Notes under the pieces: generated by a model | Told to the model about the DNA's origin: nothing | Databases searched by the model: none | The model's input: only the letters and a program-made list of their open reading frames with translations | Part shown: piece by piece, positions 17,934 through 28,400 of the stretch | How positions within the stretch are numbered: position 1 is the stretch's first letter | Layout: the number at the start of each line of letters is the position of its first letter | Origin: Chloroflexota bacterium | GTDB taxonomy: Bacteria; Chloroflexota; Anaerolineae; Aggregatilineales; Phototrophicaceae | Assembly: GCA_028873975.1 (NCBI GenBank) | Contig: JAPPMO010000013.1 | Location: 1 to 64,000 of the forward strand | DNA: 64,000 nt | Reading direction: 5' to 3' | Program-made: the position numbers and the translations under genes

Positions 17934-19112
17934 TCAACCGCGGAAATCTTTAATCCCGCTCTTGACGCGGCGCCGCAACCGTCGCGAGCGGGAACGCCAC
18001 CTCGCCATCCGGTACTGCACCTTGCGACGCTGCCGGTTGAAAACGGAACCCTGCTGCTCGCTCGGCTTGGGAATGCCCCACTGAATGATCATAGACGCCC
18101 AGGTCAAGCCGCCACCGAAGCCGACAAGCGCGATATGGTCTTTATCTTGAATGCGCTTCTGTTCGATGGCTTCACACAAGGCGATGGGAATGGACGCGGC
18201 TGAGGTATTCCCGTAGTACTCGACATTGCTCATAAACTTGTTGATGTCGATACCAAGTTTGCGCGCTGCGGCTTGCAGAATGCGGAGATTGGCTTGGTGC
18301 GGGATCACGAGATCGATATCCTCGACGCCTATGCCGGCCAACTTGCTGGCTTGTTCTATGCTGTCATTGACCACCCGCGTGGCGAAACGGAAGACTTCGC
18401 CGCCTGCCATGGTCATCTTGTATAGCTTGTTGCCGTTGGCGCCCGCTCGCGATTCAGCCGCGTCTATGCTGCCCACGCTGGGAATCGCCAACAAGTCGCT
18501 GCCGGCGCCATCGGATCGCAAGACGCTTGATTTCACGCCGCCTTCGATCTCGCTGGCCGCTAAAACAACGGCGCCGGCGCCGTCGCCAAAAAGGATACAA
18601 GTGCTGCGATCTTGCCAATCCAGGATTCGGCTCATGGTTTCCGAACCGATCACAAGCGCCGTCTGAATGCTACCCGCGCGGATCGAATCAGCGGCCATAT
18701 TCATCGCATAAACGAAGCCGGAACAGGCGGCGCTCAAATCGAAAGCGCCAGCGTGATGCGCGTTCAGCCAATCCTGAACCAAGCTGGCGGAGCTGGGGAA
18801 AATATTCTCCGGCGTCGAGGTGGCGACGACGATAAGATCCAGGTCGATCGGCAAGATATCGGCCACTTCGAGCGCCTGTTGCGCGGCCTTATAGGCGAGC
18901 GTAGCCGTGGATTCGCCTTCGCCGGCGATATAACGCGCCTTGATACCGGTTCGCGCATAAATCCACTCATCGCTGGTTTCCACGAAAGCGGAGATTTCTT
19001 CGTTTGTCATGACCTTGTCGGGAAGAGCCATGCCCCAGCCGACAACATGCGCGAAGACCGGACCCGCGGGCGCGTCAACAGACTGATTTTGAGCACTGCT
19101 AAGCGTTGCCAT
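17934..19112 (-). CDS. fabH: 3-oxoacyl-ACP synthase III (FabH) with basic C-terminal tail
   Basis: Condenses acyl-CoA with malonyl-ACP to start fatty acid synthesis. The catalytic triad is visible: Cys130 in SAACSGFVYA, His in VIPHQANLRI, and Asn in YYGNTSAASIPIAL. The synthase part ends near WASMIIQWG. About 48 further residues follow, very rich in Arg/Lys (RRKVQYRMARWRSRSRRLRR), absent from ordinary FabH. ATG 19112 is preferred to TTG 19130, which has no ribosome-binding site. Its start overlaps the 3' end of fabF by 14 bases, implying cotranslation. Confidence 0.92.
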   Translation of the reverse strand: MATLSSAQNQSVDAPAGPVFAHVVGWGMALPDKVMTNEEISAFVETSDEWIYARTGIKARYIAGEGESTATLAYKAAQQALEVADILPIDLDLIVVATSTPENIFPSSASLVQDWLNAHHAGAFDLSAACSGFVYAMNMAADSIRAGSIQTALVIGSETMSRILDWQDRSTCILFGDGAGAVVLAASEIEGGVKSSVLRSDGAGSDLLAIPSVGSIDAAESRAGANGNKLYKMTMAGGEVFRFATRVVNDSIEQASKLAGIGVEDIDLVIPHQANLRILQAAARKLGIDINKFMSNVEYYGNTSAASIPIALCEAIEQKRIQDKDHIALVGFGGGLTWASMIIQWGIPKPSEQQGSVFNRQRRKVQYRMARWRSRSRRLRRRVKSGIKDFRG

Positions 19113-20352
19113 TTTCTCGATATTCGCCAAATATTAGCACGGCATTGTGCCCGCCAAAGCCGAAGGCATTTGACATGACGCGGCCGACCTGGCGCGGGCA
19201 GCCCACGTTGGGTACGTAATTGAGGTCGCAATCCGGGTCTGGCTCATGCAGATGAATGGTGGGAGGCAGGTAATTGCCACGGATGGCCATGATGCTGAAC
19301 ACCGCTTCGATGGCGGCGCCCCCGCCCAGTAGATGGCCAGTCATGGACTTGGTAGAACTGACCGGGATAGCGTAAGCCGTTTCGCCAAGCGCCAGCTTGA
19401 TGGCATTGGTCTCGGCGGTGTCATTTAAGGGTGTGCTGGTGCCGTGAGCGTTGATGTAGTCAATGTCCTCGGCGCAGAGATCGGCATCTTTCAGCGCGAT
19501 TTCGATGGCGCGCGCGGCGCCTTCGCCCGTTTCCATCGGAGCGGTGATGTGAAAAGCATCCGATGTATGGCCGTAACCGAGCAGTTCCGCATAGATCGTA
19601 GCGCCTCGTTCCAGCGCGAAACTCAATTCCTCCAGGACCAGCATGCCGGCGCCTTCGCCAGGCACAAAGCCGTCTCGATTGCGATCAAAGGGCCGCGACG
19701 CGCTTTCGGGATCGTCATTTCGGCTGAGAGCGGTCATATTATTGAAGCCAGCCACACAAAGCGGAACGATGGCCGCTTCCGCAGCGCCGGCCAACATGGC
19801 TTTGGCGCCGCCACGGCGAATGATGTGCATCGCTTCGCCGATGGCGTTGTTGCCCGAAGCGCAGGCGGTTACGATACAGTGATTGGGTCCTCGGAGGTTG
19901 TAGGCCAATGAAACGGCCCCCGAACAGGAGTCGCTTAGTATCTTGGGTATGGCCATCGGCTTGATGCCGCGGTGCCCTTTGGAGTCTATCGCCTGTTGCG
20001 CCTCCACGAAGGAATTGATGCCGCCGACGCCAGATCCCACGACACAGCCAACATCGTACATATTGTCTTTGTCGACCCGCAAACCGCTGTCTTCCATCGC
20101 TTGACGACTTGCTTCCAGGGCGAACTGCGCGACCCGGTCAATGCGTCTCGCTTCTTTGCGCCCAAAGATGAGGTTCGGGTCGAAATTCTTGACTTCCCCG
20201 GCAAGCTGATTCTGCGTCAATTTGCGGTCATATCGCGTGATGAAGTCAATACCGTTCACCCCGTTGGCAATGTTCTGCCAGGCTTCGCTGACATTATTGC
20301 CGACAGGGCAGACGATTCCCATGCCGGTGATGACGATACGCGCGCTTTCCAA
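19099..20352 (-). CDS. fabF: 3-oxoacyl-ACP synthase II (FabF)
   Basis: Elongating β-ketoacyl-ACP synthase. Signatures are VITGMGIVCPVGNNV near the start, VTACASGNNAIGEAMH with the nucleophilic Cys, NAHGTSTPLND with the first His and STKSMTGHLLGGGAAIEAV with the Lys and second His. TTG 20352 is chosen because ggagg lies five bases upstream and the resulting 417 residues match the family. An ATG at 20439 would add a 29-residue tail without similarity. It is the first gene of a fabF-fabH pair; no acpP or fabD is adjacent. Confidence 0.92.
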   Translation of the reverse strand: MESARIVITGMGIVCPVGNNVSEAWQNIANGVNGIDFITRYDRKLTQNQLAGEVKNFDPNLIFGRKEARRIDRVAQFALEASRQAMEDSGLRVDKDNMYDVGCVVGSGVGGINSFVEAQQAIDSKGHRGIKPMAIPKILSDSCSGAVSLAYNLRGPNHCIVTACASGNNAIGEAMHIIRRGGAKAMLAGAAEAAIVPLCVAGFNNMTALSRNDDPESASRPFDRNRDGFVPGEGAGMLVLEELSFALERGATIYAELLGYGHTSDAFHITAPMETGEGAARAIEIALKDADLCAEDIDYINAHGTSTPLNDTAETNAIKLALGETAYAIPVSSTKSMTGHLLGGGAAIEAVFSIMAIRGNYLPPTIHLHEPDPDCDLNYVPNVGCPRQVGRVMSNAFGFGGHNAVLIFGEYRENGNA

Positions 20353-20535
20353 TGAAACCTCCGGCTGTCGCTCAGATGACCATTTTACTCTTGGCTGCCT
20401 GATGTTGACTGCGCGCAGTTGGCATGAATTCACCCGCATCGGACCAGACGTCGGATGTCATTGCGGACACTTATCGCTTAGCCTGCGCCTCCAGCCTATA
20501 CGCCTATAATAACACGGCGTTCTACTTCGCGTCGC
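20353..20535. other. divergent intergenic region, no gene
   Basis: Left part of the 372-base divergent gap between fabF and the epimerase-like gene. Besides the fabF ribosome-binding site (20358-20362) I see only a second -10-like TATAAT at 20505-20510 without a convincing -35 box. Confidence 0.4.
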
Positions 20536-20564
20536 TTTACAGCCCTTTCTTTGGCTTCTATAAT
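20536..20564 (+). promoter_or_regulatory. σ70-type promoter
   Basis: TTTACA (20536-20541), 17-base spacer, TATAAT (20559-20564). It reads toward the gene at 20725 and would give an untranslated leader of about 150 bases. Confidence 0.6.
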
Positions 20565-20724
20565 ACGTCTTTCCCGCGTGCGGTTGTTGGTCGTCAACCA
20601 GGGGGCATTTCATACTTTCCAGTCCTGTTTATCTAAACCGCGATGCTCATGCGACAGGCGGGCTTATTCTTGCGCGCGAGCGCGGCAGTCTATTTCGCTG
20701 CCGACAAGCGGCTCGTGAGTTCTT

Positions 20725-21684
20725 ATGATTCTGGTCACTGGAGCGACTGGTCTAATAGGCCGGCATCTGGTTCGGCGCTTGATGCGCGAAGGTCTGCCGA
20801 CGCGTTGCCTGCTGCCGGAACGACAATTGCGCCAATTGCCCTGGGACGAAGCTCACCCGCATGCGCCAGAGCTGATTAGCGGCAACATCTTGGAGGAAGA
20901 AGCGCTGTTTCGCGCGGTGACGGGATGCCATGTCGTGATCCATCTTTCCAGCGCGCAGTGGTGGGGCCGCCGCGGAGACTTAAACCAGATAGAGATCGAC
21001 GGAACGCGGGTTTTAGTTGCGGGCGCGCGCGCGGCGCGCGTTGGCCGAATCATTGCCATGAGCCATATCGGGGCGGCAAAAGCGTCGGCTTACGCATTGC
21101 ATCGCGCCAAGGGCGAGGTCGAAGAGCTGCTGCGCGAGAGCGGCATTGCCTATACAATCGTCCGCAGCGGACTGGTGTTCGCTCCCGATGATGCCTTTGT
21201 CAATCACATAGCAAGCATGCTGCGCGTCAATCCTTTGTTTTTCTTAATGCCCGGATACGGCGAGGTGGTGCTGCACCCGATCTATATTGACGATCTGGTG
21301 GAAGCCCTATATCGTAGCTTGGATTTGGTGGATTTGGTCGACGCAACGGTGGAGATTGGCGGACCTGAGTATTTGAGTTTGCGAGATATGATCGCGACAG
21401 TAATGCGCGTTACCCGGATGCGCCGGGCAATCGTTCCTGTGCCGCCTTATCTGCTGCGATGGATTACGGCCATCTACAGCCGGATATTGCCGCGGGCGCT
21501 GATGACAAATCAATGGTTGGATATCCTGGCCGCCAGCCGCACGGCGCCTCTTGGCGGCGCCTTCAATCACTTCGGGTTCCATCCGCGTCGTTTCGAAGAT
21601 ACCTTGGCCGGCTACTTGCCAGGGCGTCGCCACTTCGTCGGTTTGCTTCGCGATACCTTCCGTCGCCGCCCGCGCCCAATATAG
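20725..21684 (+). CDS. NAD(P)-dependent epimerase/NmrA-like protein
   Basis: A 319-residue atypical short-chain dehydrogenase/NmrA-like protein. MILVTGATGLIGRHLVRRLM is the NAD(P)-binding loop. The usual YxxxK is replaced by a region reading SAYALHRAKGEVEELLRES, where Tyr and Lys are seven residues apart rather than four. This resembles the non-catalytic NDUFA9/ycf39-like class. FLMPGYGEVVLHPIYIDDLVEA matches that class too. Substrate is unknown. The following acetyltransferase starts 4 bases after the stop, so the two are likely cotranscribed. Confidence 0.8.
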   Translation: MILVTGATGLIGRHLVRRLMREGLPTRCLLPERQLRQLPWDEAHPHAPELISGNILEEEALFRAVTGCHVVIHLSSAQWWGRRGDLNQIEIDGTRVLVAGARAARVGRIIAMSHIGAAKASAYALHRAKGEVEELLRESGIAYTIVRSGLVFAPDDAFVNHIASMLRVNPLFFLMPGYGEVVLHPIYIDDLVEALYRSLDLVDLVDATVEIGGPEYLSLRDMIATVMRVTRMRRAIVPVPPYLLRWITAIYSRILPRALMTNQWLDILAASRTAPLGGAFNHFGFHPRRFEDTLAGYLPGRRHFVGLLRDTFRRRPRPI

Positions 21685-21687
21685 CGG

Positions 21688-22578
21688 ATGCTTGACAATA
21701 CGATGTCCAATATAGCGATCAAGCGCCTCTTGACAGCGCCGGAGTTCAATCAGGCGGTCGAGCTGCAAAAGGTTTATTGGGGAAACGATGCCAGCAACCT
21801 GGTGCCGCGCCATGTCCTGCATACGATTTGTCACCATGGCGGGCATTTACTCGGCGCTTACGTTGGCTCGCAATTGGTCGGCTTCGTCATGGGTTTTTTC
21901 GGTACAGCCACGGATCCGGATGCTCCCGAAGCGCCGGATGCCGATCGCGCCGCGTCAAACCTGCTGATTATGTCTAAACGCATGCTCGTCTTGCGGCAAT
22001 ACAGAGGGCGAAATATCGGTTTTAAGCTGAAGATGGCTCAACGCGAGCTGGCTCTTAAGCAGGGTATTGGACTGGTAACCTGGACAGTTGATCCGCTCCT
22101 GGCGGCAAACGCGCACTTGAATTATAGAAAACTGGGCGCGATATCAAGCCAGTTCGCCGTCAATTATTTCGATTATCCCGAGGCTGAAAGCTTGTCCGCA
22201 GATCGCTTGATCGTTCATTGGCGGGTGAAGGGCAAGCGGGCGCGAGCCTGCGCTTCCGGTAATATGAGCGGACGGACCTTAAAGCAGTGTCTGGATGAGA
22301 ATACCCCGATCGTAAATGCCATTGAGGAATCGGGTCCGGCGATAGCGCCGCGGGCTTTGTCCCAACTCGCTGATAGGGACAGCCTGCTGGTTGAGATCCC
22401 ATCAGACATTCGGCATCTTGATGAACAGATCCCGGATGTCGCGCGCCATTGGCGTTTACACATACGCGAACTTATGGGAAGGCTGATAGAATTGGGCTAC
22501 GTCGTTTATGACTTTGTGAGCGCTCTTCAAGGCCGGCAAAGGCGCGTCTATTATTTTCTGGTCAGGCGAAAATATTGA
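21688..22578 (+). CDS. GNAT-fold acetyltransferase-like protein
   Basis: A 296-residue protein with an N-terminal GNAT-like fold: RHVLHTICHHGGHLLGAYVG, LVGFVMGFFG, then SKRMLVLRQYRGRNIGFKLK, where QYRGRNIG is the acetyl-CoA pyrophosphate loop (Q/RxxGxG/A). The C-terminal ~120 residues (DSLLVEIPSDIRHLDEQI...) lie outside the fold and are typical of a bacterial family of predicted acetyltransferases without known substrate. ATG 21703 is a possible alternative start. Confidence 0.72.
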   Translation: MLDNTMSNIAIKRLLTAPEFNQAVELQKVYWGNDASNLVPRHVLHTICHHGGHLLGAYVGSQLVGFVMGFFGTATDPDAPEAPDADRAASNLLIMSKRMLVLRQYRGRNIGFKLKMAQRELALKQGIGLVTWTVDPLLAANAHLNYRKLGAISSQFAVNYFDYPEAESLSADRLIVHWRVKGKRARACASGNMSGRTLKQCLDENTPIVNAIEESGPAIAPRALSQLADRDSLLVEIPSDIRHLDEQIPDVARHWRLHIRELMGRLIELGYVVYDFVSALQGRQRRVYYFLVRRKY

Positions 22579-22603
22579 CTTAACTGCCAAAAAAGGTGAA
22601 GAA

Positions 22604-23428
22604 ATGGCATTCAACGGAGAGACAATATCGTTTATTGGCGCGGGCGTCATGGGCGAGGCGATGATCAAGGGATTGCTGTACCAGCAATTAGTATCGCCCG
22701 AAAACATCATGGCAGCCGACCCAAACCGGTCTCGCCTGGACGAGATTTGCGATCAATATGGCATTCGCTGCACGACCGATAATCAGATAGCCGCTCGCGA
22801 GGCGAACGTCCTGGTGCTGTCTGTCAAACCGCAGGTCATGGGCAAGGTTTTGCCGGAATTGCGGGGCCAGGTCGATGATGTTTCTTTGATCGTAAGCATC
22901 GTTGCCGGCGTTCCCTTGCAGATTATCGCGGATAGCTTGCTTAATCGCCGCGTCGTTCGTTCCATGCCCAATACGCCGGGTCAAATTGGCAAAGGCATCA
23001 CCGTTTGGACTGCGGCGCCCGATGTAGGGCGAGAGCAGCGTCGACAGACCGAGCTTCTATTAGGCGCCATGGGCGAGCAGATCTTCGCGGAAGACGAGCG
23101 CTTCCTCGACATGGCGACGGCATTGAGTGGATCAGGACCCGCCTATGTCTTTATGTTTATGGAATCCTTGGTTGATGCCGGGGTGCACATGGGATTCTCG
23201 CGCCGGGACGCCGAGCAACTGGTGACGCAGACGCTGGCGGGCTCTGTAGAATTTGCGAGGCAATCGGGCTTGCATCCAGCCCAGTTGCGCAATCAAGTAA
23301 CCAGCCCGGGCGGCACCACCGCCGCGGCTCTGTACGAGATGGACAAGGGCGGACTGCGTACGGTCTTGTCCAAAGGCGTTTGGGCAGCCTACCGGCGCTC
23401 TCAGGCTTTAGGCGCGAAAGATGACTGA
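22604..23428 (+). CDS. proC: pyrroline-5-carboxylate reductase
   Basis: Last step of proline synthesis. FIGAGVMGEAMIKGLL is the NAD(P) loop, VLSVKPQVM and SIVAGVPLQII are family strands. The C-terminal signature is present as LSGSGPAYVFMFMESLVDAG and TSPGGTTAAALYEMDKGGLR. The 274 residues are full length. The start at 22604 has aaggtgaagaa upstream. It sits in an apparent string with the two genes before it. No other proline genes are near. Confidence 0.95.
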   Translation: MAFNGETISFIGAGVMGEAMIKGLLYQQLVSPENIMAADPNRSRLDEICDQYGIRCTTDNQIAAREANVLVLSVKPQVMGKVLPELRGQVDDVSLIVSIVAGVPLQIIADSLLNRRVVRSMPNTPGQIGKGITVWTAAPDVGREQRRQTELLLGAMGEQIFAEDERFLDMATALSGSGPAYVFMFMESLVDAGVHMGFSRRDAEQLVTQTLAGSVEFARQSGLHPAQLRNQVTSPGGTTAAALYEMDKGGLRTVLSKGVWAAYRRSQALGAKDD

Positions 23429-23543
23429 CATCGCCCATAAGCTGAGGACCCGTATCAATTGCTGTGGGACCGGGCGAGCTATCAACGTAAGCCTTGTTGG
23501 ATTGAGCGCCGACAGCCTAGTCCCCGGCTTGGGCTAAATTCAT

Positions 23544-23561
23544 TTGTGAAAATATGGACAA
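23544..23561 (+). promoter_or_regulatory. Rex-operator-like sequence over the atp promoter
   Basis: TTGTGA, six bases, then GGACAA. The left half matches the Rex consensus TTGTGAnnnnnnTCACAA exactly and the right half matches at 4 of 6 positions. It covers the -35 box of the atp promoter. A similar site precedes rex. Confidence 0.4.
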
Positions 23562-23583
23562 ATGCGAGTCTATGGGTTACAAT
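23555..23583 (+). promoter_or_regulatory. σ70-type promoter of the atp operon
   Basis: TGGACA (23555-23560), 17-base spacer, TACAAT (23578-23583). Transcription would start near 23590, about 140 bases before atpA. The whole 303-base gap 23429-23731 otherwise holds no supported gene. Confidence 0.65.
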
Positions 23584-23731
23584 ATCGGCATGTTGGCTTT
23601 TGTTTCCTCCTTATGCCGTCAGAATGGCATGGTGCGAGCTCCGCGCCGCGCAGGCCTTGCTTCAATTTAAACGTCGTGGGCGTCTGAGAGGATTGCAAAA
23701 GCATAAGACGAAGATCAAGGAGCCTCTTTGA

Positions 23732-25237
23732 ATGGCGGACAACATTTATGATTCAATTCTCGAACAGATCAAAGATTTTGAGCTGAGCGAGCTCGAATCT
23801 GTCGAAGTTGGTTATGTCGAGGAAGTCGGCGACGGCATCGCCCGTATTTCCGGCCTGGACAACGTTCGTTATAACGAGCTTGTCCAGTTTGATAACGGCG
23901 TCGCCGGTATTGCCTTCAATCTGGAAAAAGACAATGTCGGCATCATCATTATGGGCGCCTATGATGATATTCAGGAAGGCGACAGTGTAAGCGCTTTGGG
24001 TCGTATCGCTTCCGTGCCTGTGGGCATGGGTTTGGTGGGGCGGGTGGTCAACGCCTTGGGACAGCCCATTGACGGTCGCGGTCCGGTTCAATTCGACGAG
24101 TATTACAACATCGAGCGTATTGCCCCCGGCGTTATGGAACGCCGCAGCGTCGACCGCCCCGTCCAAACAGGCATCCTCGCCATTGACACCATGATTCCGA
24201 TCGGGCGAGGGCAGCGCGAATTGATCATTGGGGATCGCCAGACCGGCAAGACCGCCGTGGCTCTGGATACCATCGTCAACCAACGGGGCGAGGACATGTA
24301 CTGCATTTATGTCGCGGTTGGCAAGCGCCGCGGCGAGGTCGCGCGTATTCGGGAAACGCTGGAACAGGAAGGCGCCATGGATTACACGACAATCGTCGTG
24401 GCTTCGGCGTCGGACGCGGCAGCATTGCAGTATCTGGCGCCCTATTCGGGCTGCGCCATCGGCGAATGGTTCATGGAAAACGGGAAGGACGCCCTGGTCA
24501 TTTACGACGATCTTTCCAAACATGCCAATGCCTATCGCCAGGTTTCGCTCTTGATGCGCCGCCCGCCCGGGCGCGAAGCCTTCCCCGGCGACGTCTTCTA
24601 CTTGCATAGCCGCCTGCTGGAGCGCGCCGCTCAACTCAGCGACGAACGCGGCGGCGGCAGTTTGACCGCCTTGCCCATTATCGAAACCTTGCTCGGTGAT
24701 GTTTCAGCCTTTATCCCCACTAACGTCATTTCTATCACGGATGGTCAGATCTATCTTGAATCCGATCTCTTCAACGCCGGTTTGCGTCCGGCCTTAAATA
24801 CAGGTATCAGCGTGAGCCGCGTCGGCAGCGCGGCGCAGACGCGGGCGATGAAGGATGTCGCCGGTGGCCTGAAACTGCAGATGGCGCAATTCCGCGACCT
24901 GGCGGCATTCGCTCAGTTTGGCTCCAACCTGGACAAGGCGACTCAGCAGCAACTGGACCGCGGCATGCGTTTGACTGAACTGTTCAAGCAGGTTCAATAT
25001 CAGACCCTTTCCCTGGATGAACAAGTCGCCTTGACCTATGCGGGCACGGGCGGATTAACCGATGAGGTGCCGGTCGAGAGCATGATTGCCTGGAAGGAAG
25101 AATTCTTGCGCGCATACCGGACGCAGTTCGCCGATGTGGGAAGTTTCATTCGGGAAAACAGCAACGAAAAGGTCAAAGAGCAAGTCCAGGAAAAACTGGA
25201 CCGAGCGATCTCCACATTTAACGAGACCTGGACCTAG
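23732..25237 (+). CDS. atpA: F1 ATP synthase subunit alpha
   Basis: Non-catalytic nucleotide-binding subunit of F1. The P-loop reads [23 protein letters not shown] precedes it, and [21 protein letters not shown] '[20 protein letters not shown]' gives the family signature. Length (501) is standard. The start has aaggag nine bases upstream. It is the first gene of the operon; the gene before it is proC, so the usual atpB-atpE-atpF-atpH block is missing. Confidence 0.97.
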   Translation: MADNIYDSILEQIKDFELSELESVEVGYVEEVGDGIARISGLDNVRYNELVQFDNGVAGIAFNLEKDNVGIIIMGAYDDIQEGDSVSALGRIASVPVGMGLVGRVVNALGQPIDGRGPVQFDEYYNIERIAPGVMERRSVDRPVQTGILAIDTMIPIGRGQRELIIGDRQTGKTAVALDTIVNQRGEDMYCIYVAVGKRRGEVARIRETLEQEGAMDYTTIVVASASDAAALQYLAPYSGCAIGEWFMENGKDALVIYDDLSKHANAYRQVSLLMRRPPGREAFPGDVFYLHSRLLERAAQLSDERGGGSLTALPIIETLLGDVSAFIPTNVISITDGQIYLESDLFNAGLRPALNTGISVSRVGSAAQTRAMKDVAGGLKLQMAQFRDLAAFAQFGSNLDKATQQQLDRGMRLTELFKQVQYQTLSLDEQVALTYAGTGGLTDEVPVESMIAWKEEFLRAYRTQFADVGSFIRENSNEKVKEQVQEKLDRAISTFNETWT

Positions 25238-25269
25238 TGTCACCGATTGAGGCCGAGAGGAGACACTAG

Positions 25270-26238
25270 ATGGCGACCTTGAGAGAAGTCAAGAACCGCA
25301 TACGCAGCGTCAAAAATATCGCGCAAATCACGCGGGCGCTGGAAGCGGTCTCGGCATCGCGCGTTCGTCGGGCGCAAGCGAGAGTGCTGGCAAGCCGCGC
25401 CTTCGCCGAAAAAGCCTGGGAAATCCTGGTTAACATTCAAGCGGCCAGCAAGAGTACACCGCTTCATCCGTTGCTCACGTCTCGTGAAGAAGTCAAGCGC
25501 GTTATGGTCGTGGTCATCACCTCCGACCGTGGCTTGGCGGGCGCCTACAATACCAATATCCTGCGCGTCGCGCAGCGCTTTGCCAGCAGGCTCGGCAAGC
25601 CTGTCAATTACGTGACGGTCGGACGCAAGGGCCGCGATTCGCTGGCGCGCTCTGGCGCGAATATAGTGGCTTCCTTCAGTGACATGCCGGCGGAACCGAA
25701 GATTTCGGACATTACGCCGATTGCGCGCATCGCTATGGACGCTTATCTCGACGGCGATGTCGACGAAGTGCTGATTGCCTATACCGACTTCATTAACATG
25801 CTGGCGCAGCGCCCGGCGGTCTTGGGTTGGTTGCCTTTGACCACCGATACCATCGCCCAACAAGTAGCTGCCGAATACGTCAAGGATGTGGCGGCCGTCA
25901 GCGGAGGCATCCAAAATTACGAATACGAGCCAAGCGCCACAGCCGTCGTAGACGAAATCGTGCCGCGCTTTACCGAATTGCAGCTTTATCAAGCCTTATT
26001 GGAAGCGCAGGCCAGCGAACATGCCGCGCGCATGGCTGCGATGAAAAACGCCACCGACAACGCCACGCAACTGACCGCCGATCTTACTTTGCAATACAAT
26101 AAAGCCCGGCAGGCCTCTATCACCGCGGAAATTCTTGATATCGTTGGCGGAGCCAACGCCTTGCAACAAGCGATTGACAAAGCGAGCTCGGACATCGAGG
26201 GCATTTTGGACGGCAGTGTACAATTGCAGGATGTCTAG
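25270..26238 (+). CDS. atpG: F1 ATP synthase subunit gamma
   Basis: Central stalk subunit. The N-terminal coiled coil (REVKNRIRSVKNIAQITRAL) and the C-terminal helix (LTLQYNKARQASITAEILDI) are canonical. TSDRGLAGAYNTNI is a further marker. Length is 322, some 30 residues more than many bacterial gammas; the extra material is around residues 195-225. A clear gagagg site lies before ATG 25270. Confidence 0.95.
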   Translation: MATLREVKNRIRSVKNIAQITRALEAVSASRVRRAQARVLASRAFAEKAWEILVNIQAASKSTPLHPLLTSREEVKRVMVVVITSDRGLAGAYNTNILRVAQRFASRLGKPVNYVTVGRKGRDSLARSGANIVASFSDMPAEPKISDITPIARIAMDAYLDGDVDEVLIAYTDFINMLAQRPAVLGWLPLTTDTIAQQVAAEYVKDVAAVSGGIQNYEYEPSATAVVDEIVPRFTELQLYQALLEAQASEHAARMAAMKNATDNATQLTADLTLQYNKARQASITAEILDIVGGANALQQAIDKASSDIEGILDGSVQLQDV

Positions 26239-26267
26239 TTGAATTCGACCGGTCCTGCGAGCGATAA

Positions 26268-27725
<1,458 letters not shown>

Positions 27726-27741
27726 CGAAGTGGGAGCGATA

Positions 27742-28194
27742 ATGCCGATTCACATTGAACTGGTTACACAAGAAGCCAAGATTTTCGACGAGCCGGAAGC
27801 CGACATCGTTATCGTGCCGGCGGTTGAGGGCGAACTGGGTGTGCTGCCCAATCACGCCCCCGTTTTGACAACGCTCTCCTTTGGCGAGCTTGTCGTGCGG
27901 AAAGGCGAGGCGGAAGAACGATTCGCTATCTATGGCGGCGTGGTTGACGTGCGCCCGGACAAAGTGGTGGTGCTCGCTGACCTGGCAGAGTCTTCTTACG
28001 CGCTAGATCTGGAGAAAGCGCAAGAGGCTCGTGAACGGGCTCGCATGATCCTGGAAGAAGGACCGCCCGGCGCGGATAATCGACATGCCGAGTTGGAGTT
28101 GCGACGCGCCAATCTGGCCGTCCGTATAAGCCAAAAGGTGCGGAGTCGCGGATCAATGCTGCGAATCGTCGCAGAGGACGCGGAAGAAATCTGA
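27742..28194 (+). CDS. atpC: F1 ATP synthase subunit epsilon
   Basis: Inhibitory/central stalk subunit of 150 residues with the family pattern VVPAVEGELGVLPNHAPVLT near residue 25 and a C-terminal two-helix domain (DLEKAQEARERARMILEE). ATG 27742 has a gggag-type site; an upstream in-frame start at 27691 would overlap atpD without similarity. It is the last gene before the terminator at 28229. Confidence 0.95.
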   Translation: MPIHIELVTQEAKIFDEPEADIVIVPAVEGELGVLPNHAPVLTTLSFGELVVRKGEAEERFAIYGGVVDVRPDKVVVLADLAESSYALDLEKAQEARERARMILEEGPPGADNRHAELELRRANLAVRISQKVRSRGSMLRIVAEDAEEI

Positions 28195-28228
28195 GCCTTT
28201 GCGCGCTTCTAAAGCAAAGGAAACAGAC

Positions 28229-28269
28229 GACACCCGATGCTGTGACAGGCGCTCGGGTGTCTTTTGTTT
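28229..28269 (+). terminator. rho-independent terminator of the atp operon
   Basis: Perfect 9-base stem gacacccga (28229-28237) / tcgggtgtc (28253-28261), 15-base loop, followed by ttttgtttt. Confidence 0.88.
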
Positions 28270-28400
28270 TGGGCGGCTGTGCCGACTGCGCAGGATTCGT
28301 ATGCCCCCGGAAGTGTTGCTCTTGCTTTGCGCAAGATCTGTCTTCTATGTAGAATGAATATGTAGGCGCCGCGCGGACCAAAGAGTGACCTGGAGTTTCA

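Noticed and set aside
23459..23731. Small open frame before atpA
   Set aside because: It spans the atp promoter and leader, shows no recognisable motif, and no ribosome-binding site.
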